Below, piece by piece: positions 25,695 through 35,250 of a DNA stretch of 64,000 bases; the stretch's first letter is position 1; each line of letters opens with the position of its first letter. The DNA comes from Clostridia bacterium (GTDB lineage: Bacteria; Bacillota; Clostridia; Lachnospirales; Anaerotignaceae). The translations under genes and the position numbers were made by a program. The DNA lies in NCBI GenBank assembly GCA_009929735.1, contig RZZU01000003.1:60179-124178 (forward strand), given 5' to 3'. The notes below the pieces were generated by a model. The model had not been told where the DNA came from. It saw only the letters and a program-made list of their open reading frames with translations, and searched no databases.

Positions 25695-25769
25695 TTGACA
25701 AGAATTGGTAAAATTGGTATAGTCAATATGCTGTTATGATAATTTTCAACAAATGTAAGGAGGGTTTCC

Positions 25770-26960
25770 ATGGAAAAAAGATTTATTCCGGTTAATTTAT
25801 TTGATACCGGAACCATGGAGCAATGGTTATCTGAAATGGCTGCGGAGGGGTTTGTCCTAGACTCTTTTTCAGGAAGAAAAGCAGTGTTTCGAGATGAGTA
25901 TTGCTAAAAAATAAAATATCGATTGATACCAAAAGGTGACGGGGATGAAAAACCATCTGCCCAGATGAGGGAAACCTTTGAGGAGGAAGGCTGGAATTTT
26001 GCAGCAACACTTCAGGATACCTTTTATGTTTTTTATAACGATGCTGAATATCCAAAGCCCGTTCCTTTTTCAAAAGAGGAAGAACGGGATATATATGAAA
26101 AATTATTTAAAAAAAAGCGCAACAGTATCATTTTTTCTGCGGTATCCGCAATTATTTTGCTTGGGATGCAGCTTTGGCTTTTGTATTTAAAGTTTAATGA
26201 TTATATTCTTGGAAAGGACCATTATACTGGTTATGCCTATATTCTAGCGTTAATGATTAACATGATTGGGGCTAACCGTGAGTATCGTTCCTATTCATTA
26301 TTAAAAAGAAAATTAGAAGGGATAGACGCCGAAGAGGAAGTGGATTCACCTTACATACCCACAACGAAGTGGATTCGTGTGGAAACCCTCATAAATGTGT
26401 TTATCGGTATTCTTATGATTTTTCCCCTGATTTCAATGATGACTGAGGGCAATGTTGCCGCTGTAATTTCTGAAGATGAAATTCCGTTTTCCTATGTATC
26501 GTTAGAGGAGATTGAAATGCCAGAAACGGATAGGGACTATTATAACGATTTGACACATATGGAATCCAGTTCATCTTTTTTAGCCCCTGTTCAGTATAAA
26601 ATAGAGCAGGATGGAAAAACGATTGATCATTCCAATGGAAGGCAGGAAACAGATGATGACCATCTAAGTCTGTCTTATTATGAGCTAAGATTCAAAGCAT
26701 TAGGGAATCAGACACTTCAAGGAATGATGGAATATTCTGATACAACAGAGGTTGCACAGGAGGGCACGGATCAGGCTTGGATTGCAGAAGACATAGGGGA
26801 AACAGAAATTTTCTTATTGAAAGAAAATAAAATTTTAGCAATTACATATTACGGTGAGGCGAACCTTCTGCCATATTTAGATGAGTATGCTGAAATTTTG
26901 CAGCCGCAAGATGCAGTGAAAAGCCAAAACCCTACATGGGTAAGCATCACAGAAAAGTAA
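25770..26960 (+). pseudogene. DUF2812 membrane protein interrupted by an in-frame TAA
   Basis: From ATG 25770 (site GGAGG) the frame reads FIPVNLFDTGTMEQWLSEMA... to a TAA at 25905-25907. It then continues in the same frame without a shift (KYRLIPKGDGDEKPSAQ and on) to 26960. Together they make one DUF2812 protein of about 395 codons. A soluble N-terminal DUF2812 domain spans the stop. Two or three membrane spans follow between about 26120 and 26440, then a C-terminal extracytoplasmic part. The second piece could only start at a TTG (25923) with no ribosome site. A single base change explains the stop. DUF2812 genes usually sit next to a PadR regulator; none is here. Confidence 0.8.
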
Positions 26961-26992
26961 GTCTGAGGATGATGTCCAATCATTAGGAAAAC

Positions 26993-27026
26993 AAAAAGCG
27001 ACAGTAAGCATTTCTGTCGCTTTTTT
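26993..27026. terminator. Terminator after the DUF2812 gene
   Basis: An 11-bp stem (AAAAGCGACAG at 26994-27004 with its complement at 27014-27024) followed by TT and preceded by A, so partly bidirectional. Confidence 0.75.
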
Positions 27027-27107
27027 GGTACAGCAAATTTTCATTTCATTTTTGTCACTTTATAAGCTATTTGCAGATATAGAGTTAAAAATGGCGTCTG
27101 TCAGGCT

Positions 27108-28337
27108 TTATGCTGTGGGGATTGTATTCTTGTTTTTGCCATTATGCTGAATTTCTGTCCAGCTTCTTGTTTCCTTAAACAGGCTGGCTACCTGCAGTGG
27201 AATCCATGATGCCATGAAAATAGGGAACATAAAAATTGCGCTGCGCATTTCCTTTGGAATGCCGCCTTTTTCCTGATGAAGGGTGAGCAATGCCGCCAAA
27301 ATGCACATGATCACATAATAAAGCAGGAAGTACAGCCCCATCACCTGTATGAAATTTAAAATCCCTTCTCTGCCGTCAAGGATTGCCGCCAAAAGGGTAA
27401 GACTAAGCGGAATGACGGAAAATGCTTGTGCAAAGGCACTCATTAGAAACATGGAGAAATCTGCGGCATATGCCCAGTTTGGCTGATGAAGCCGTTTGAT
27501 TAAGTGCTTTAAATGCAGCTTTCCTACCTGCATGATGCCACTGCACCAACGACGGCGCTGAAGCAAGGATACACGGAAGGAAGTAGGCTGCTCGTCATAC
27601 GTTATAGCGTCGGGTACCCACCAAACACGTTCACCCAAAAGCGCACATTGCGCCGAAAATTCGGCATCCTCCGCTATCGTTGTGGTGTTCCAGCCGCCAA
27701 GGCTTTCCAGCACATCTTTATGTACGGCGAACCCTGTGCCCACCAACTTTGCGGAAAGACCACAGGCACCTCGTGCTTTGTTGAAAAACAAATGAAAAAG
27801 GTTGAAGTAGATATTATAGCACCCAGAAACCCAAGAAGCATGGGAATTGCTTGCCAATTGCCGCCCCTTCGCAACCTTTGCTCCGGCATCAAAGGCATCA
27901 TTCATTTTAAGAAGGAAATCGGATTTTAGGGTGTTATCCGAATCAAAGACGCAAAAAGCATCATACCCCTTTTTATTTAATTGCATCAGTGCCTGATGCA
28001 AGGCATCTCCCTTGCATTTTACAGGGAAGGGACAGTGGATGGTTTCTGCACCGCAGGCACTTGCTTTTTGCTCCGTATTGTCGGTGCAGTTATTTGGGAT
28101 GACAAAAACATCAAACAATTCAACGGGATAAGTTTGCTTTTGGACGCTTTCAATAAATCCTCCAATGACAGCCTCCTCATTTCTGGCCGCAGTGATTACC
28201 GCAAAACGACGCATTTTTTTTGCGGAAGGGTATTGTATTTCTTTTTTAAAAGCAAAACAGGCAATTCCACCAAAATATAAACTAATCAGCTTCAGCAGCA
28301 CGCCAATGCTCACTGCAATCCATAGTAATTCCTCCAC
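27108..28337 (-). CDS. Membrane glycosyltransferase, family 2 (processive type)
   Basis: The 409-aa protein has an N-terminal membrane span, a GT-A catalytic domain and three or four C-terminal spans. Catalytic landmarks are VITAARNEEAVIGGFIESV, FDSDN (the DxD metal site), TTIAEDAEFS and QRRRW, the Q-x-x-RW motif of processive beta-glycosyltransferases such as cellulose, chitin and hyaluronan synthases. It likely builds or decorates a surface polysaccharide from a UDP- or GDP-sugar; the product cannot be told. AAAGGTGG spaces 8 nt to GTG at 28337; a GTG four codons upstream overlaps that site. It is divergent from a two-component system across a 195-bp gap. Confidence 0.85.
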   Translation of the reverse strand: MEELLWIAVSIGVLLKLISLYFGGIACFAFKKEIQYPSAKKMRRFAVITAARNEEAVIGGFIESVQKQTYPVELFDVFVIPNNCTDNTEQKASACGAETIHCPFPVKCKGDALHQALMQLNKKGYDAFCVFDSDNTLKSDFLLKMNDAFDAGAKVAKGRQLASNSHASWVSGCYNIYFNLFHLFFNKARGACGLSAKLVGTGFAVHKDVLESLGGWNTTTIAEDAEFSAQCALLGERVWWVPDAITYDEQPTSFRVSLLQRRRWCSGIMQVGKLHLKHLIKRLHQPNWAYAADFSMFLMSAFAQAFSVIPLSLTLLAAILDGREGILNFIQVMGLYFLLYYVIMCILAALLTLHQEKGGIPKEMRSAIFMFPIFMASWIPLQVASLFKETRSWTEIQHNGKNKNTIPTA

Positions 28338-28411
28338 TTTTTGTACCACCTTTCAGATATCTGCAAATTTTTATTGTCTTCATCAAATATAAAGTATATA
28401 TTTTAAGAAGA

Positions 28412-28487
28412 ACTTAATAAAAATCTTAATAAAAGCGAAATAATTCATCTTAAGGGAAAATTAAAACTTTTCGTGTTGGATTCTTAA
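28412..28487. promoter_or_regulatory. Array of CTTAA motifs in the divergent control region
   Basis: CTTAA recurs at 28413, 28425, 28449 and 28483, mostly within TCTTAA, with spacings of 12, 24 and 34 bp, near whole helical turns. It sits between the glycosyltransferase and the response regulator gene, a typical place for OmpR-type operator repeats. Function is inferred. Confidence 0.35.
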
Positions 28488-28532
28488 AGGCGTTTTTATA
28501 CAATGGAGTTACAGAATGACGGAGGTGCACGG

Positions 28533-29231
28533 ATGTACAATATTTTAATTTGTGATGATGAGAAAGACATCGTTTCGGCGTTATCAATTTATCTTTCTAC
28601 GGAGAACTATAAAATTTTTACCGCTTATACAGGAAAAGAAGCTTTGCAGGTGGCACAAAATAATGATATTCACCTGATTTTGATGGACATTATGATGCCG
28701 CAGATGGATGGGATTTCGGCTACGGCAAAGCTGCGTGAGTCGTCAAATATTCCAATTATTTTACTGACTGCAAAGAGTGAGGACAGCGATAAAATCCTTG
28801 GATTGAATATTGGTGCGGATGATTATATCACAAAACCTTTTAACCCCATAGAAGTAATGGCACGGGTGCGCTCTCAGCTAAGACGCTACACCTCTTTAGG
28901 AGGAATGGCGAAAAAAGCTTCCCATTTGGTAATCGGAGGGATTGATTTGGACGATGAATCCAAAATGGTTACCGTTGACGGCGAACCCATTTCCTTGACT
29001 CCCAGCGAATATAATATTTTGAAGCTTCTTATGGAAAATCCGGGGCGTGTTTTCTCCTCTACGCAAATTTATGAGCAGATTTGGAATGAAGATGCGTATG
29101 GCTCCGGCAGTGTTGTTGCTGTGCATATTCGTCATCTGCGGGAAAAAATTGAAATCAACCCCTCAGACCCACGGTATTTAAAAGTGGTTTGGGGCCTTGG
29201 CTACAAAATTGAAAAGGAGGCAAAAGAATGA
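28533..29231 (+). CDS. OmpR-family response regulator
   Basis: The 232-aa protein has an N-terminal receiver domain with the acidic pair after ILICDDE, the phosphorylated Asp at residue 52 in LMDIMMPQMDG, and the conserved Lys in ITKPFNP. The C-terminal winged helix contains LTPSEYNILKLLMENPGRVF and AVHIRHLREKIEINP. GGAGGTG spaces to ATG 28533 rather than the upstream ATG at 28503. Its end overlaps the kinase start by four bases (ATGA), so the two are coupled. Confidence 0.95.
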   Translation: MYNILICDDEKDIVSALSIYLSTENYKIFTAYTGKEALQVAQNNDIHLILMDIMMPQMDGISATAKLRESSNIPIILLTAKSEDSDKILGLNIGADDYITKPFNPIEVMARVRSQLRRYTSLGGMAKKASHLVIGGIDLDDESKMVTVDGEPISLTPSEYNILKLLMENPGRVFSSTQIYEQIWNEDAYGSGSVVAVHIRHLREKIEINPSDPRYLKVVWGLGYKIEKEAKE

Positions 29232-31189
29232 CAAAGGTCACCCACAATTTGGGGTTTAAAGTGCTGGCCTTATTCCTTGTGGTTATTTCCGGAGTTTTGA
29301 GTTTGATTAGTGTTTCTGCCGTGATTATGGGCGGGGAAAGCGGTTTTTACAGCGGGAACCCTCGCTCCTATTACGAAACACAATGGTGCAAATGGATCAC
29401 CGATCAATATGCCGATCGGGTTATAGATATGTATCAATATAACCCTGATGAGTTAGCAAATTGGACAGAGAATGAGAATACAAATTTTGGCTATGAAATT
29501 CGAAACACTAGCACAGATGAAATCACGAAAAGCAATCTACCTGCATCAGCGGGGAATCTGGAGAACTACACGTTTTCTTTCTATGATGAGTATACCGTTG
29601 ACGGAGAATGGATTGAGCATGATGAACCCATCAGTGTTGAACTGAATGCATATGTAAAAGCCCCATTAACAGCTCCCGATGAGTATTGGATGACATTTCG
29701 GCTTTATGAATTAACCTATCAGTATCGCACGTGGATGATGGGTTTAGCCTTAGTCAGTGTGCTGATATTTTTTGTTGCATTCATTTATTTATTGTGTGCG
29801 GCAGGGCATAGGGGAGGGACTGACGAGATTGTTCCGAATTTGCAGGATCGTTTCCCTTTGGAAATTTACTTTGGGATTGTAGCATTATTGGCTGTTGTCT
29901 CTTCCCTAGGTGTTCATGCGGCGTATCCGTTTACCAGCTTTACGGATGCAATAATATTATTGGGGTCATTCGTAGCCTTTGCTGCCTTGGGAATCGGGAT
30001 GTTTATGACATTTGCAACAAGGCTGAAGATGGGAAAATGGTGGAGGAACTCTATTACTTATTGGTTTTTTCACATCATATGGAAATTTGGCGCAGGACTG
30101 GTTACTACCATCAGGGATACAATCACTGCTTTGCCAATGACATGGAAGGTTGGAGCAGGATGGATTTTTGTTTCTCTCATTTATTTGGCAAATGCCAATA
30201 ATAGCGGAACGGTTTTTCTTGTGAATTGTATCCTTTTGGTATTGCTACTTTCTGTTGCAACCCAGCTGCAAAAGCTGAAAAAAGCCGGGGAACAGTTGGC
30301 TAACGGCAATTTGGATTACAAGGTGGATATTTCCAAAATGTTTCGAACCTTCCGCAGGCACGGAAGTAATTTAAATAGCCTTTCCAAGGGTGCGGCGATT
30401 GCCATGGAGCAAAAAATCAAAAGCGAGCGGTTAAAAACCGAATTGATTACGAATGTTTCCCATGATATTAAAACACCGTTAACCTCTATTATTAATTATG
30501 TTGATCTGCTCAAGAAAGAGGGACTGTCAGGGCAGGCAAAAGAATATTTGGAGGTTTTAGACCGTCAGTCCAGACGACTGAAAAAGCTTACGGAGGATTT
30601 GGTGGAGGCGTCTAAAGCGTCAACCGGAAATATTTCTGCCCACTTGGTACCGACTGATCTTTGCGAATTGGTGCATCAAGCGGTAGCGGAGTATGAAGAA
30701 AAGCTTGAAAAAGCAGATTTAGAGGTTGTCGTTACTGCTGTTGAGCCTGTTTATGGTATGGTGGATGGGAATTTAACATGGCGTGTACTGAGCAATCTTT
30801 TGAGTAATGCGTGTAAGTATTCACAAACTGGCACAAGGGTTTATGTGGAAATCGCCAAAAAAGGCAATTTCGCTTTGATTTCTATGAAAAATATCTCTAA
30901 AGATCAGTTGAATATTGCACCCGCAGAATTGATGGAGCGTTTTGTGCGAGGGGACAGCTCTCGTTCCACTGAGGGCAGTGGACTGGGGTTAAACATTGCA
31001 CGGAGCTTGGTGGAGCTGCAAAAAGGGAAGTTTACCCTTTCGATTGATGCTGATTTGTTTAAAGCTTTTGTACAATGTCCCTTGGCAAAAGAGCCTGCAC
31101 CTCAAGCACAGAAGGAAGAGGCAACTGTGGAGGAGATTCAGGCAGAATTGGACAAAGTGAAAGAAACGATGAGTGAAGATAAGGAATAA
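29228..31189 (+). CDS. Sensor histidine kinase
   Basis: The 653-aa membrane kinase has a first span near residues 9-33 and an extracytoplasmic region to about residue 165. A block of further membrane spans runs to about residue 345, followed by a HAMP-like linker. The HisKA motif is NVSHDIKTPLTSIINYVDLL with His at residue 412. The ATPase domain shows LSNLLSNACKYS and GSGLGLNIARSLVELQ. The C-terminal 30 residues are an acidic tail. The many spans suggest sensing at the membrane, as in VanS-like or envelope-stress kinases. The signal is unknown; the divergent glycosyltransferase is a candidate target. A strong terminator follows. Confidence 0.93.
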   Translation: MTKVTHNLGFKVLALFLVVISGVLSLISVSAVIMGGESGFYSGNPRSYYETQWCKWITDQYADRVIDMYQYNPDELANWTENENTNFGYEIRNTSTDEITKSNLPASAGNLENYTFSFYDEYTVDGEWIEHDEPISVELNAYVKAPLTAPDEYWMTFRLYELTYQYRTWMMGLALVSVLIFFVAFIYLLCAAGHRGGTDEIVPNLQDRFPLEIYFGIVALLAVVSSLGVHAAYPFTSFTDAIILLGSFVAFAALGIGMFMTFATRLKMGKWWRNSITYWFFHIIWKFGAGLVTTIRDTITALPMTWKVGAGWIFVSLIYLANANNSGTVFLVNCILLVLLLSVATQLQKLKKAGEQLANGNLDYKVDISKMFRTFRRHGSNLNSLSKGAAIAMEQKIKSERLKTELITNVSHDIKTPLTSIINYVDLLKKEGLSGQAKEYLEVLDRQSRRLKKLTEDLVEASKASTGNISAHLVPTDLCELVHQAVAEYEEKLEKADLEVVVTAVEPVYGMVDGNLTWRVLSNLLSNACKYSQTGTRVYVEIAKKGNFALISMKNISKDQLNIAPAELMERFVRGDSSRSTEGSGLGLNIARSLVELQKGKFTLSIDADLFKAFVQCPLAKEPAPQAQKEEATVEEIQAELDKVKETMSEDKE

Positions 31190-31235
31190 AAAACACCCCG
31201 TCTTGCAGCGAAATCCTGCGGACGGGGTGTTTTAT
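31188..31235. terminator. Bidirectional terminator between the kinase gene and nrdG
   Basis: AAAACACCCCGTC pairs with GACGGGGTGTTTT, with an inner GCAG/CTGC stem. A and T runs on both sides allow use by both convergent genes. Confidence 0.88.
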
Positions 31236-31241
31236 TGTGGC

Positions 31242-31751
31242 TTAAAAATCCTGCTGTGCTTTCCAAAGAACAATGCTTCCGCTTTCAAGGGATTTTTTGA
31301 CGTCTATGATGCGCTGATTTTTACTTCCGCAAAACAGAAGCTCCAAAGACCGCTCATCCTTGAGAAAAGGCCCATCAATTAACACATCAATATGCTGCAA
31401 GAGCCGAAGAACGTCAGGTGTTCCTTTTTCCAAAAGATTCTCCCAAAGATAACCGGTGTATGCCCAAACATTTAACCCCAGTTTTTTTGCGCCCGCTGCA
31501 ATCTGTGTGCAGGCAGCAGGCTGGTCTAAAGGCTCGCCGCCCGAAAGCGTAACGCCATCGAGCAAAGGGTTTTCGGCTAAAGCGGCAAGAATGAAATCGG
31601 TATCACCAATATATCCCCCTTGCGGATCGTGGGTTTGTGGGTTATGACAACCGAGGCAGTGGTGTGGGCAGCCTTGTGTAAAAACGGTTAACCGCATTCC
31701 TGCCCCATCCACAATAGAATCGTTTACCACTCCGCTTAGTCTGATTTCCAT
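31242..31751 (-). CDS. nrdG: Anaerobic ribonucleotide reductase activating protein
   Basis: NrdG is a radical SAM enzyme that generates the glycyl radical on NrdD. The 169-aa protein has the cluster motif QGCPHHCLGC with Cys28, Cys32 and Cys35, and the SAM-binding LSGGEPL. AAAAGG spaces to ATG 31751, just past the nrdD stop at 31756, so the genes are an operon nrdD-nrdG. Confidence 0.95.
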   Translation of the reverse strand: MEIRLSGVVNDSIVDGAGMRLTVFTQGCPHHCLGCHNPQTHDPQGGYIGDTDFILAALAENPLLDGVTLSGGEPLDQPAACTQIAAGAKKLGLNVWAYTGYLWENLLEKGTPDVLRLLQHIDVLIDGPFLKDERSLELLFCGSKNQRIIDVKKSLESGSIVLWKAQQDF

Positions 31752-31755
31752 AAAA

Positions 31756-34104
31756 TCAATCCTTTTTTGCTTCAAATTTTACGTTGGTAACGATGGAGTG
31801 CTTGACTCTATCGTTCACCTCAGCCCGTTTTGCGTTGTTGAAACGATCGAGTGTGCCAACCAAATATCCTGTGATACGGCGAATTCGCTGAAAGCCCATC
31901 TCGCCATCTTCTTCCCGTCTGCCGCACTTCGGGCAGGTATCCCCGATGATGCCGTTATAGCCGCAAATGGGATCACGGTCAACAGGGTGGTTAATGGAGC
32001 CGTACCCAATATTTTGAGATTTCATAAAGCGAATAATTTTTTCAAAGGCATCTAAGTTTTTGCTAGGATCGCCATCCAGCTCTACATAAGTAATATGCCC
32101 TGCATTGGTAAGTGCATGATACGGTGCCTCCAGCTGTATTTTTTTAAAGGCACTGATGGGGAAGTATACAGGGATGTGGAAGCTGTTTGTATAATATTCC
32201 TTATCGGTAATTCCCTCGATGGAGCCAAATCTTGCACGATCCATACGAATGAATCTTCCTGAAAGTCCTTCCGCAGGTGTTCCCAACAGTGTAAAGTTCA
32301 TACCGGTTTTTGCGGTGTATTCATCCAAACGCTTGCGCATATGGCTGATAATGTCAATGCCTAAATTTTGAGCAATTTCACTTTCACCATGATGAACCCC
32401 AAGGAGTGCTTTTAAGGTTTCAGCCAAGCCGATAAAGCCTAAGGACAGGGTACCGTTTTTCAGCACTTCACGCACTTCATCGTTGGGGCCTAATTTATCG
32501 CTGTCAATCCAAACGCCTTCCCCCATCAGGAAAGGATAGTTAAGCACTTTTTTCTTGGCCTGAATTTCAAAACGTTCCATAAGCTGATCTACAACCAAAT
32601 CCATTTTACTGTCAAGCTCTTTAAAAAACCAATCAATATTTTTATTGGCAAGAATGGCAATGCGAGGGAGGTTGATGCTGGTAAAGCTTAGATTGCCGCG
32701 TCCGGGGGTAATTTCCTGTTCGCTGCTATGTGCGTTTGCCATAACCCTTGTTCTGCAGCCCATATAAGCAATTTCTGTTTCGGGGTGTCCTTCTTTATAA
32801 TATTTCAGATTAAACGGCGCATCCTGAAATGAGAAATTGGGGAATAATCTTTTTGCGCTCACACGGCAGGCTAATTTGAACAAATCGTAGTTTGGCTCGC
32901 CGGGATTAAAGTTAATACCTTCCTTAATGCGAAAAATTTGAATCGGGAAAATTGCCGTTTCTCCGACACCCAAGCCCGCTTCTGTTACCAAAAGCATATT
33001 TTTCATAACCATACGTGCCTCGGTGGAGGTATCCATGCCGTAGTTTACGGAGGAGAAGGGCGTTTGTGCCCCTGCACGGCTGTGCATGGTATTTAGGTTG
33101 TGAAGCAATGCTTCCATGGCCTGATACGTTGCTCTGTCTGTTTCTTCGGCTGTTTTTTTTGTGGAAAAATCCTTTATTTTTTCATAGATTTCGGGGGTTA
33201 CTCCTTCTTGCAGCAGCAGTTCTTCCTCTGCCTTATCAAATTCAGGATTTGAATCCAGCGTTGGATACAGTCCTTTTTCTTCAAGCTTTGTAAAAATTTC
33301 TTTTGCGGCATTCGCTGTTTTTGGGCTGTCCATGATCTCCAAAAAAGCTATGAAATTGGAGCGATAACGTTTTTTATAGGTTTTTCTTACCCCAGGAGCC
33401 AAGTCACGGTCAAAATTTGGTACAGACTGACCGCCATGCTGATCATTTTGGTTAGACTGAATGGCAATACAAGCCAACGAAGCATAGCTTGCAATATCGT
33501 TAGGCTCTCTTAATACACCATGACCCGTGGAAAAGCCGCCGTGAAACAGTTTTTGCAAATCAATTTGGCAGCAGGTTGTTGTAAGGGTATAAAAGTCCAA
33601 ATCATGGATATGAATATCTCCGTTTCGGTGTGCCTCAGAATGGGCGGGATTTAAAACGTAGCACTCGTAAAAATGCTTTGCACCTTCTGAGCCGTATTTT
33701 AGCATGGAGCCCATGGCGGTATCTCCGTCAATATTTGCATTTTCCCTTTTAATATCGCTGTCGTTTGCTTCTTTATAAGTAATATCTTCAAAGGTTTTCA
33801 TCAATCTATCGTTCATATTACGCACACGGGTGCGTTCGGCACGATACAAAATATATGCCTTTGCAGTATGAACATGGCCGTGATCAATCAGCACTTTTTC
33901 AACCATATCTTGAATTTGCTCAACGGTAGGGGCGGTGATGCCGTCCTGTTCAAAGCCGGCGGACACTTCCTGTGCCAGATTCAGACAAATGCTATAGTCT
34001 TTTGCACCTACGGTTGCCTGAAAAGCCTTTTCAATTGCATTGGCAATTTTATTAATATCAAAAAAAGCGATTCTGCCATCTCGTTTTGTAATGGTTGTGA
34101 TCAT
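31756..34104 (-). CDS. nrdD: Anaerobic (class III) ribonucleoside-triphosphate reductase
   Basis: NrdD reduces ribonucleoside triphosphates to deoxynucleotides without oxygen. The 782-aa protein has an N-terminal ATP-cone (ITTITKRDGRIAFFDINKIA) and the ten-stranded barrel. Near the C-terminus is a zinc site made of CGYNGIIGDTCPKCG. The glycyl radical motif RRITGYLVG has its Gly near residue 746. The upstream part of the open frame lacks homology, and GAGAGGGG spaces to ATG at 34104. It is transcribed from a promoter carrying two NrdR boxes, and nrdR itself is divergent some 580 bp away. Confidence 0.96.
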   Translation of the reverse strand: MITTITKRDGRIAFFDINKIANAIEKAFQATVGAKDYSICLNLAQEVSAGFEQDGITAPTVEQIQDMVEKVLIDHGHVHTAKAYILYRAERTRVRNMNDRLMKTFEDITYKEANDSDIKRENANIDGDTAMGSMLKYGSEGAKHFYECYVLNPAHSEAHRNGDIHIHDLDFYTLTTTCCQIDLQKLFHGGFSTGHGVLREPNDIASYASLACIAIQSNQNDQHGGQSVPNFDRDLAPGVRKTYKKRYRSNFIAFLEIMDSPKTANAAKEIFTKLEEKGLYPTLDSNPEFDKAEEELLLQEGVTPEIYEKIKDFSTKKTAEETDRATYQAMEALLHNLNTMHSRAGAQTPFSSVNYGMDTSTEARMVMKNMLLVTEAGLGVGETAIFPIQIFRIKEGINFNPGEPNYDLFKLACRVSAKRLFPNFSFQDAPFNLKYYKEGHPETEIAYMGCRTRVMANAHSSEQEITPGRGNLSFTSINLPRIAILANKNIDWFFKELDSKMDLVVDQLMERFEIQAKKKVLNYPFLMGEGVWIDSDKLGPNDEVREVLKNGTLSLGFIGLAETLKALLGVHHGESEIAQNLGIDIISHMRKRLDEYTAKTGMNFTLLGTPAEGLSGRFIRMDRARFGSIEGITDKEYYTNSFHIPVYFPISAFKKIQLEAPYHALTNAGHITYVELDGDPSKNLDAFEKIIRFMKSQNIGYGSINHPVDRDPICGYNGIIGDTCPKCGRREEDGEMGFQRIRRITGYLVGTLDRFNNAKRAEVNDRVKHSIVTNVKFEAKKD

Positions 34105-34185
34105 TTGGAATACCCCTCTCATATCTCTATTGTATTTGCCTTTCAAAGAAACGAACCAAACTTAACTGGTTTCATAAACGACAAA

Positions 34186-34232
34186 ACACAACATATAGTT
34201 TTATATAATATTTTTACCCGTACATATTGTAT
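34186..34232 (-). promoter_or_regulatory. Two NrdR boxes on the nrdDG promoter
   Basis: Box 1 (34186-34201) reads ACACAACATATAGTTT, agreeing with about 14 of 16 positions of the NrdR consensus acaCwAtATaTwgtgt. Box 2 (34217-34232) contains ACATATTGTAT and is weaker. Equivalent bases lie 31 bp apart, three helical turns, the usual spacing for NrdR pairs. Box 2 covers the -10 element of the promoter. Confidence 0.8.
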
Positions 34233-34254
34233 TACTATCCGAAGGTATCGTCAA
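34226..34254 (-). promoter_or_regulatory. Promoter of nrdD-nrdG
   Basis: On the minus strand TTGACG (34249-34254) and TACAAT (34226-34231) with 17-bp spacing; the leader to nrdD is about 115 nt. Confidence 0.75.
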
Positions 34255-34344
34255 GTGAATTTATTTAAAAATTAAAATTTGTCTAATTTCACAAGAAACG
34301 GGCATAAACTGATATAGAATTAGTGAGAAGGGAAGTCAAAATAT

Positions 34345-34611
34345 ATGAAATGGGAGCGGTTTTCCTGCCTAAGGGAGAAAGAGGTTATCAATGTTTGTGA
34401 TGGGAAGCGGTTGGGCTTTGTTTGTGACTTAGAGCTAGATACACAATCAGGGAAAATTTGCACATTGATTATTCCGGAAGAGGGGGCGAGGTGGAATTTT
34501 TTTTGTAAAGAGCGGTTATATTTTGTGCCTTGGCGGTGCATCCAGCGTATTGGGGATGATATTATTCTGGTAGAGGTGGATGCTGAGGAAGTTTTGGTTA
34601 CCGATGAATGA
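34345..34611 (+). CDS. YlmC/YmxH family PRC-barrel protein
   Basis: The 88-aa protein is a single PRC-barrel domain (CDGKRLGFVCDLELDTQSGK, then VPWRCIQRIGDDIILVE). YlmC/YmxH proteins are linked to sporulation in Firmicutes and their mechanism is unknown. AGAAGGGA precedes ATG 34345. It lies 76 bp before nrdR in the same direction. Confidence 0.85.
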   Translation: MKWERFSCLREKEVINVCDGKRLGFVCDLELDTQSGKICTLIIPEEGARWNFFCKERLYFVPWRCIQRIGDDIILVEVDAEEVLVTDE

Positions 34612-34687
34612 AACCTTGACTGACATAGGATTTTTGCCGTATAATCATATTGAAAAAGATTTGAAATGAACAGAGGAGGGTACCATT

Positions 34688-35155
34688 TTGAAATGTCCTT
34701 TTTGTGGCTATGCAGATACAAAGGTAATTGATTCCAGAGCACAGGATGATAATGCGGTCATTCGCCGTCGTCGTCTTTGTGAAAGTTGCGGGAAACGGTT
34801 TACGACCTACGAAAGAATAGATATGATTCCGATTACCGTCATCAAGAAGGATGGTACACGGGAGATATTTGACAAAACAAAGCTAATTGGCGGCATCATG
34901 AAATCTTGCAATAAACGTCCTGTTACAGCCAAGCAGATTGAAAATTTGGTTGACGATGTGGAGAACACACTGATTGGCAGTGGGGAACGGGAAGTGGAAA
35001 GCAAAGCAATCGGCAACATGGTTATGGATCGCTTAAAGGAATTGGACGAAGTAGCATATGTTCGTTTTGCATCCGTATATCGTCAGTTTAAGGATATTAA
35101 TACATTTATCGATGAGCTTGAAAAAATGCTCAGCGAAAAGCGTGGGAATTTGTAA
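34688..35155 (+). CDS. nrdR: Transcriptional repressor NrdR
   Basis: NrdR senses dATP/ATP and represses ribonucleotide reductase genes. The 155-aa protein has the N-terminal zinc ribbon (CPFCGYADTKVIDSR and LCESCGKRFTTYER) and the ATP-cone domain (VIKKDGTREIFDKTKLIGGI). The start is TTG at 34688 with GAGGAGGG before it. Its likely target, the nrdDG promoter with two NrdR boxes, lies about 430 bp to the left. Confidence 0.97.
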   Translation: MKCPFCGYADTKVIDSRAQDDNAVIRRRRLCESCGKRFTTYERIDMIPITVIKKDGTREIFDKTKLIGGIMKSCNKRPVTAKQIENLVDDVENTLIGSGEREVESKAIGNMVMDRLKELDEVAYVRFASVYRQFKDINTFIDELEKMLSEKRGNL

Positions 35156-35180
35156 CAGCATTCATTTACCATAGAATATG

Positions 35181-35217
35181 AAGTCCCTTTGGGTTTTTGC
35201 CCGAAGGGGACTTTTTT
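35181..35217 (+). terminator. Terminator after nrdR
   Basis: AAGTCCCTTTGGG pairs with CCCGAAGGGGACTT (some G-U), followed by T6. Confidence 0.8.
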
Positions 35218-35250
35218 ATATCATTAAGATTTTACGCATGGAGGTTTAAG

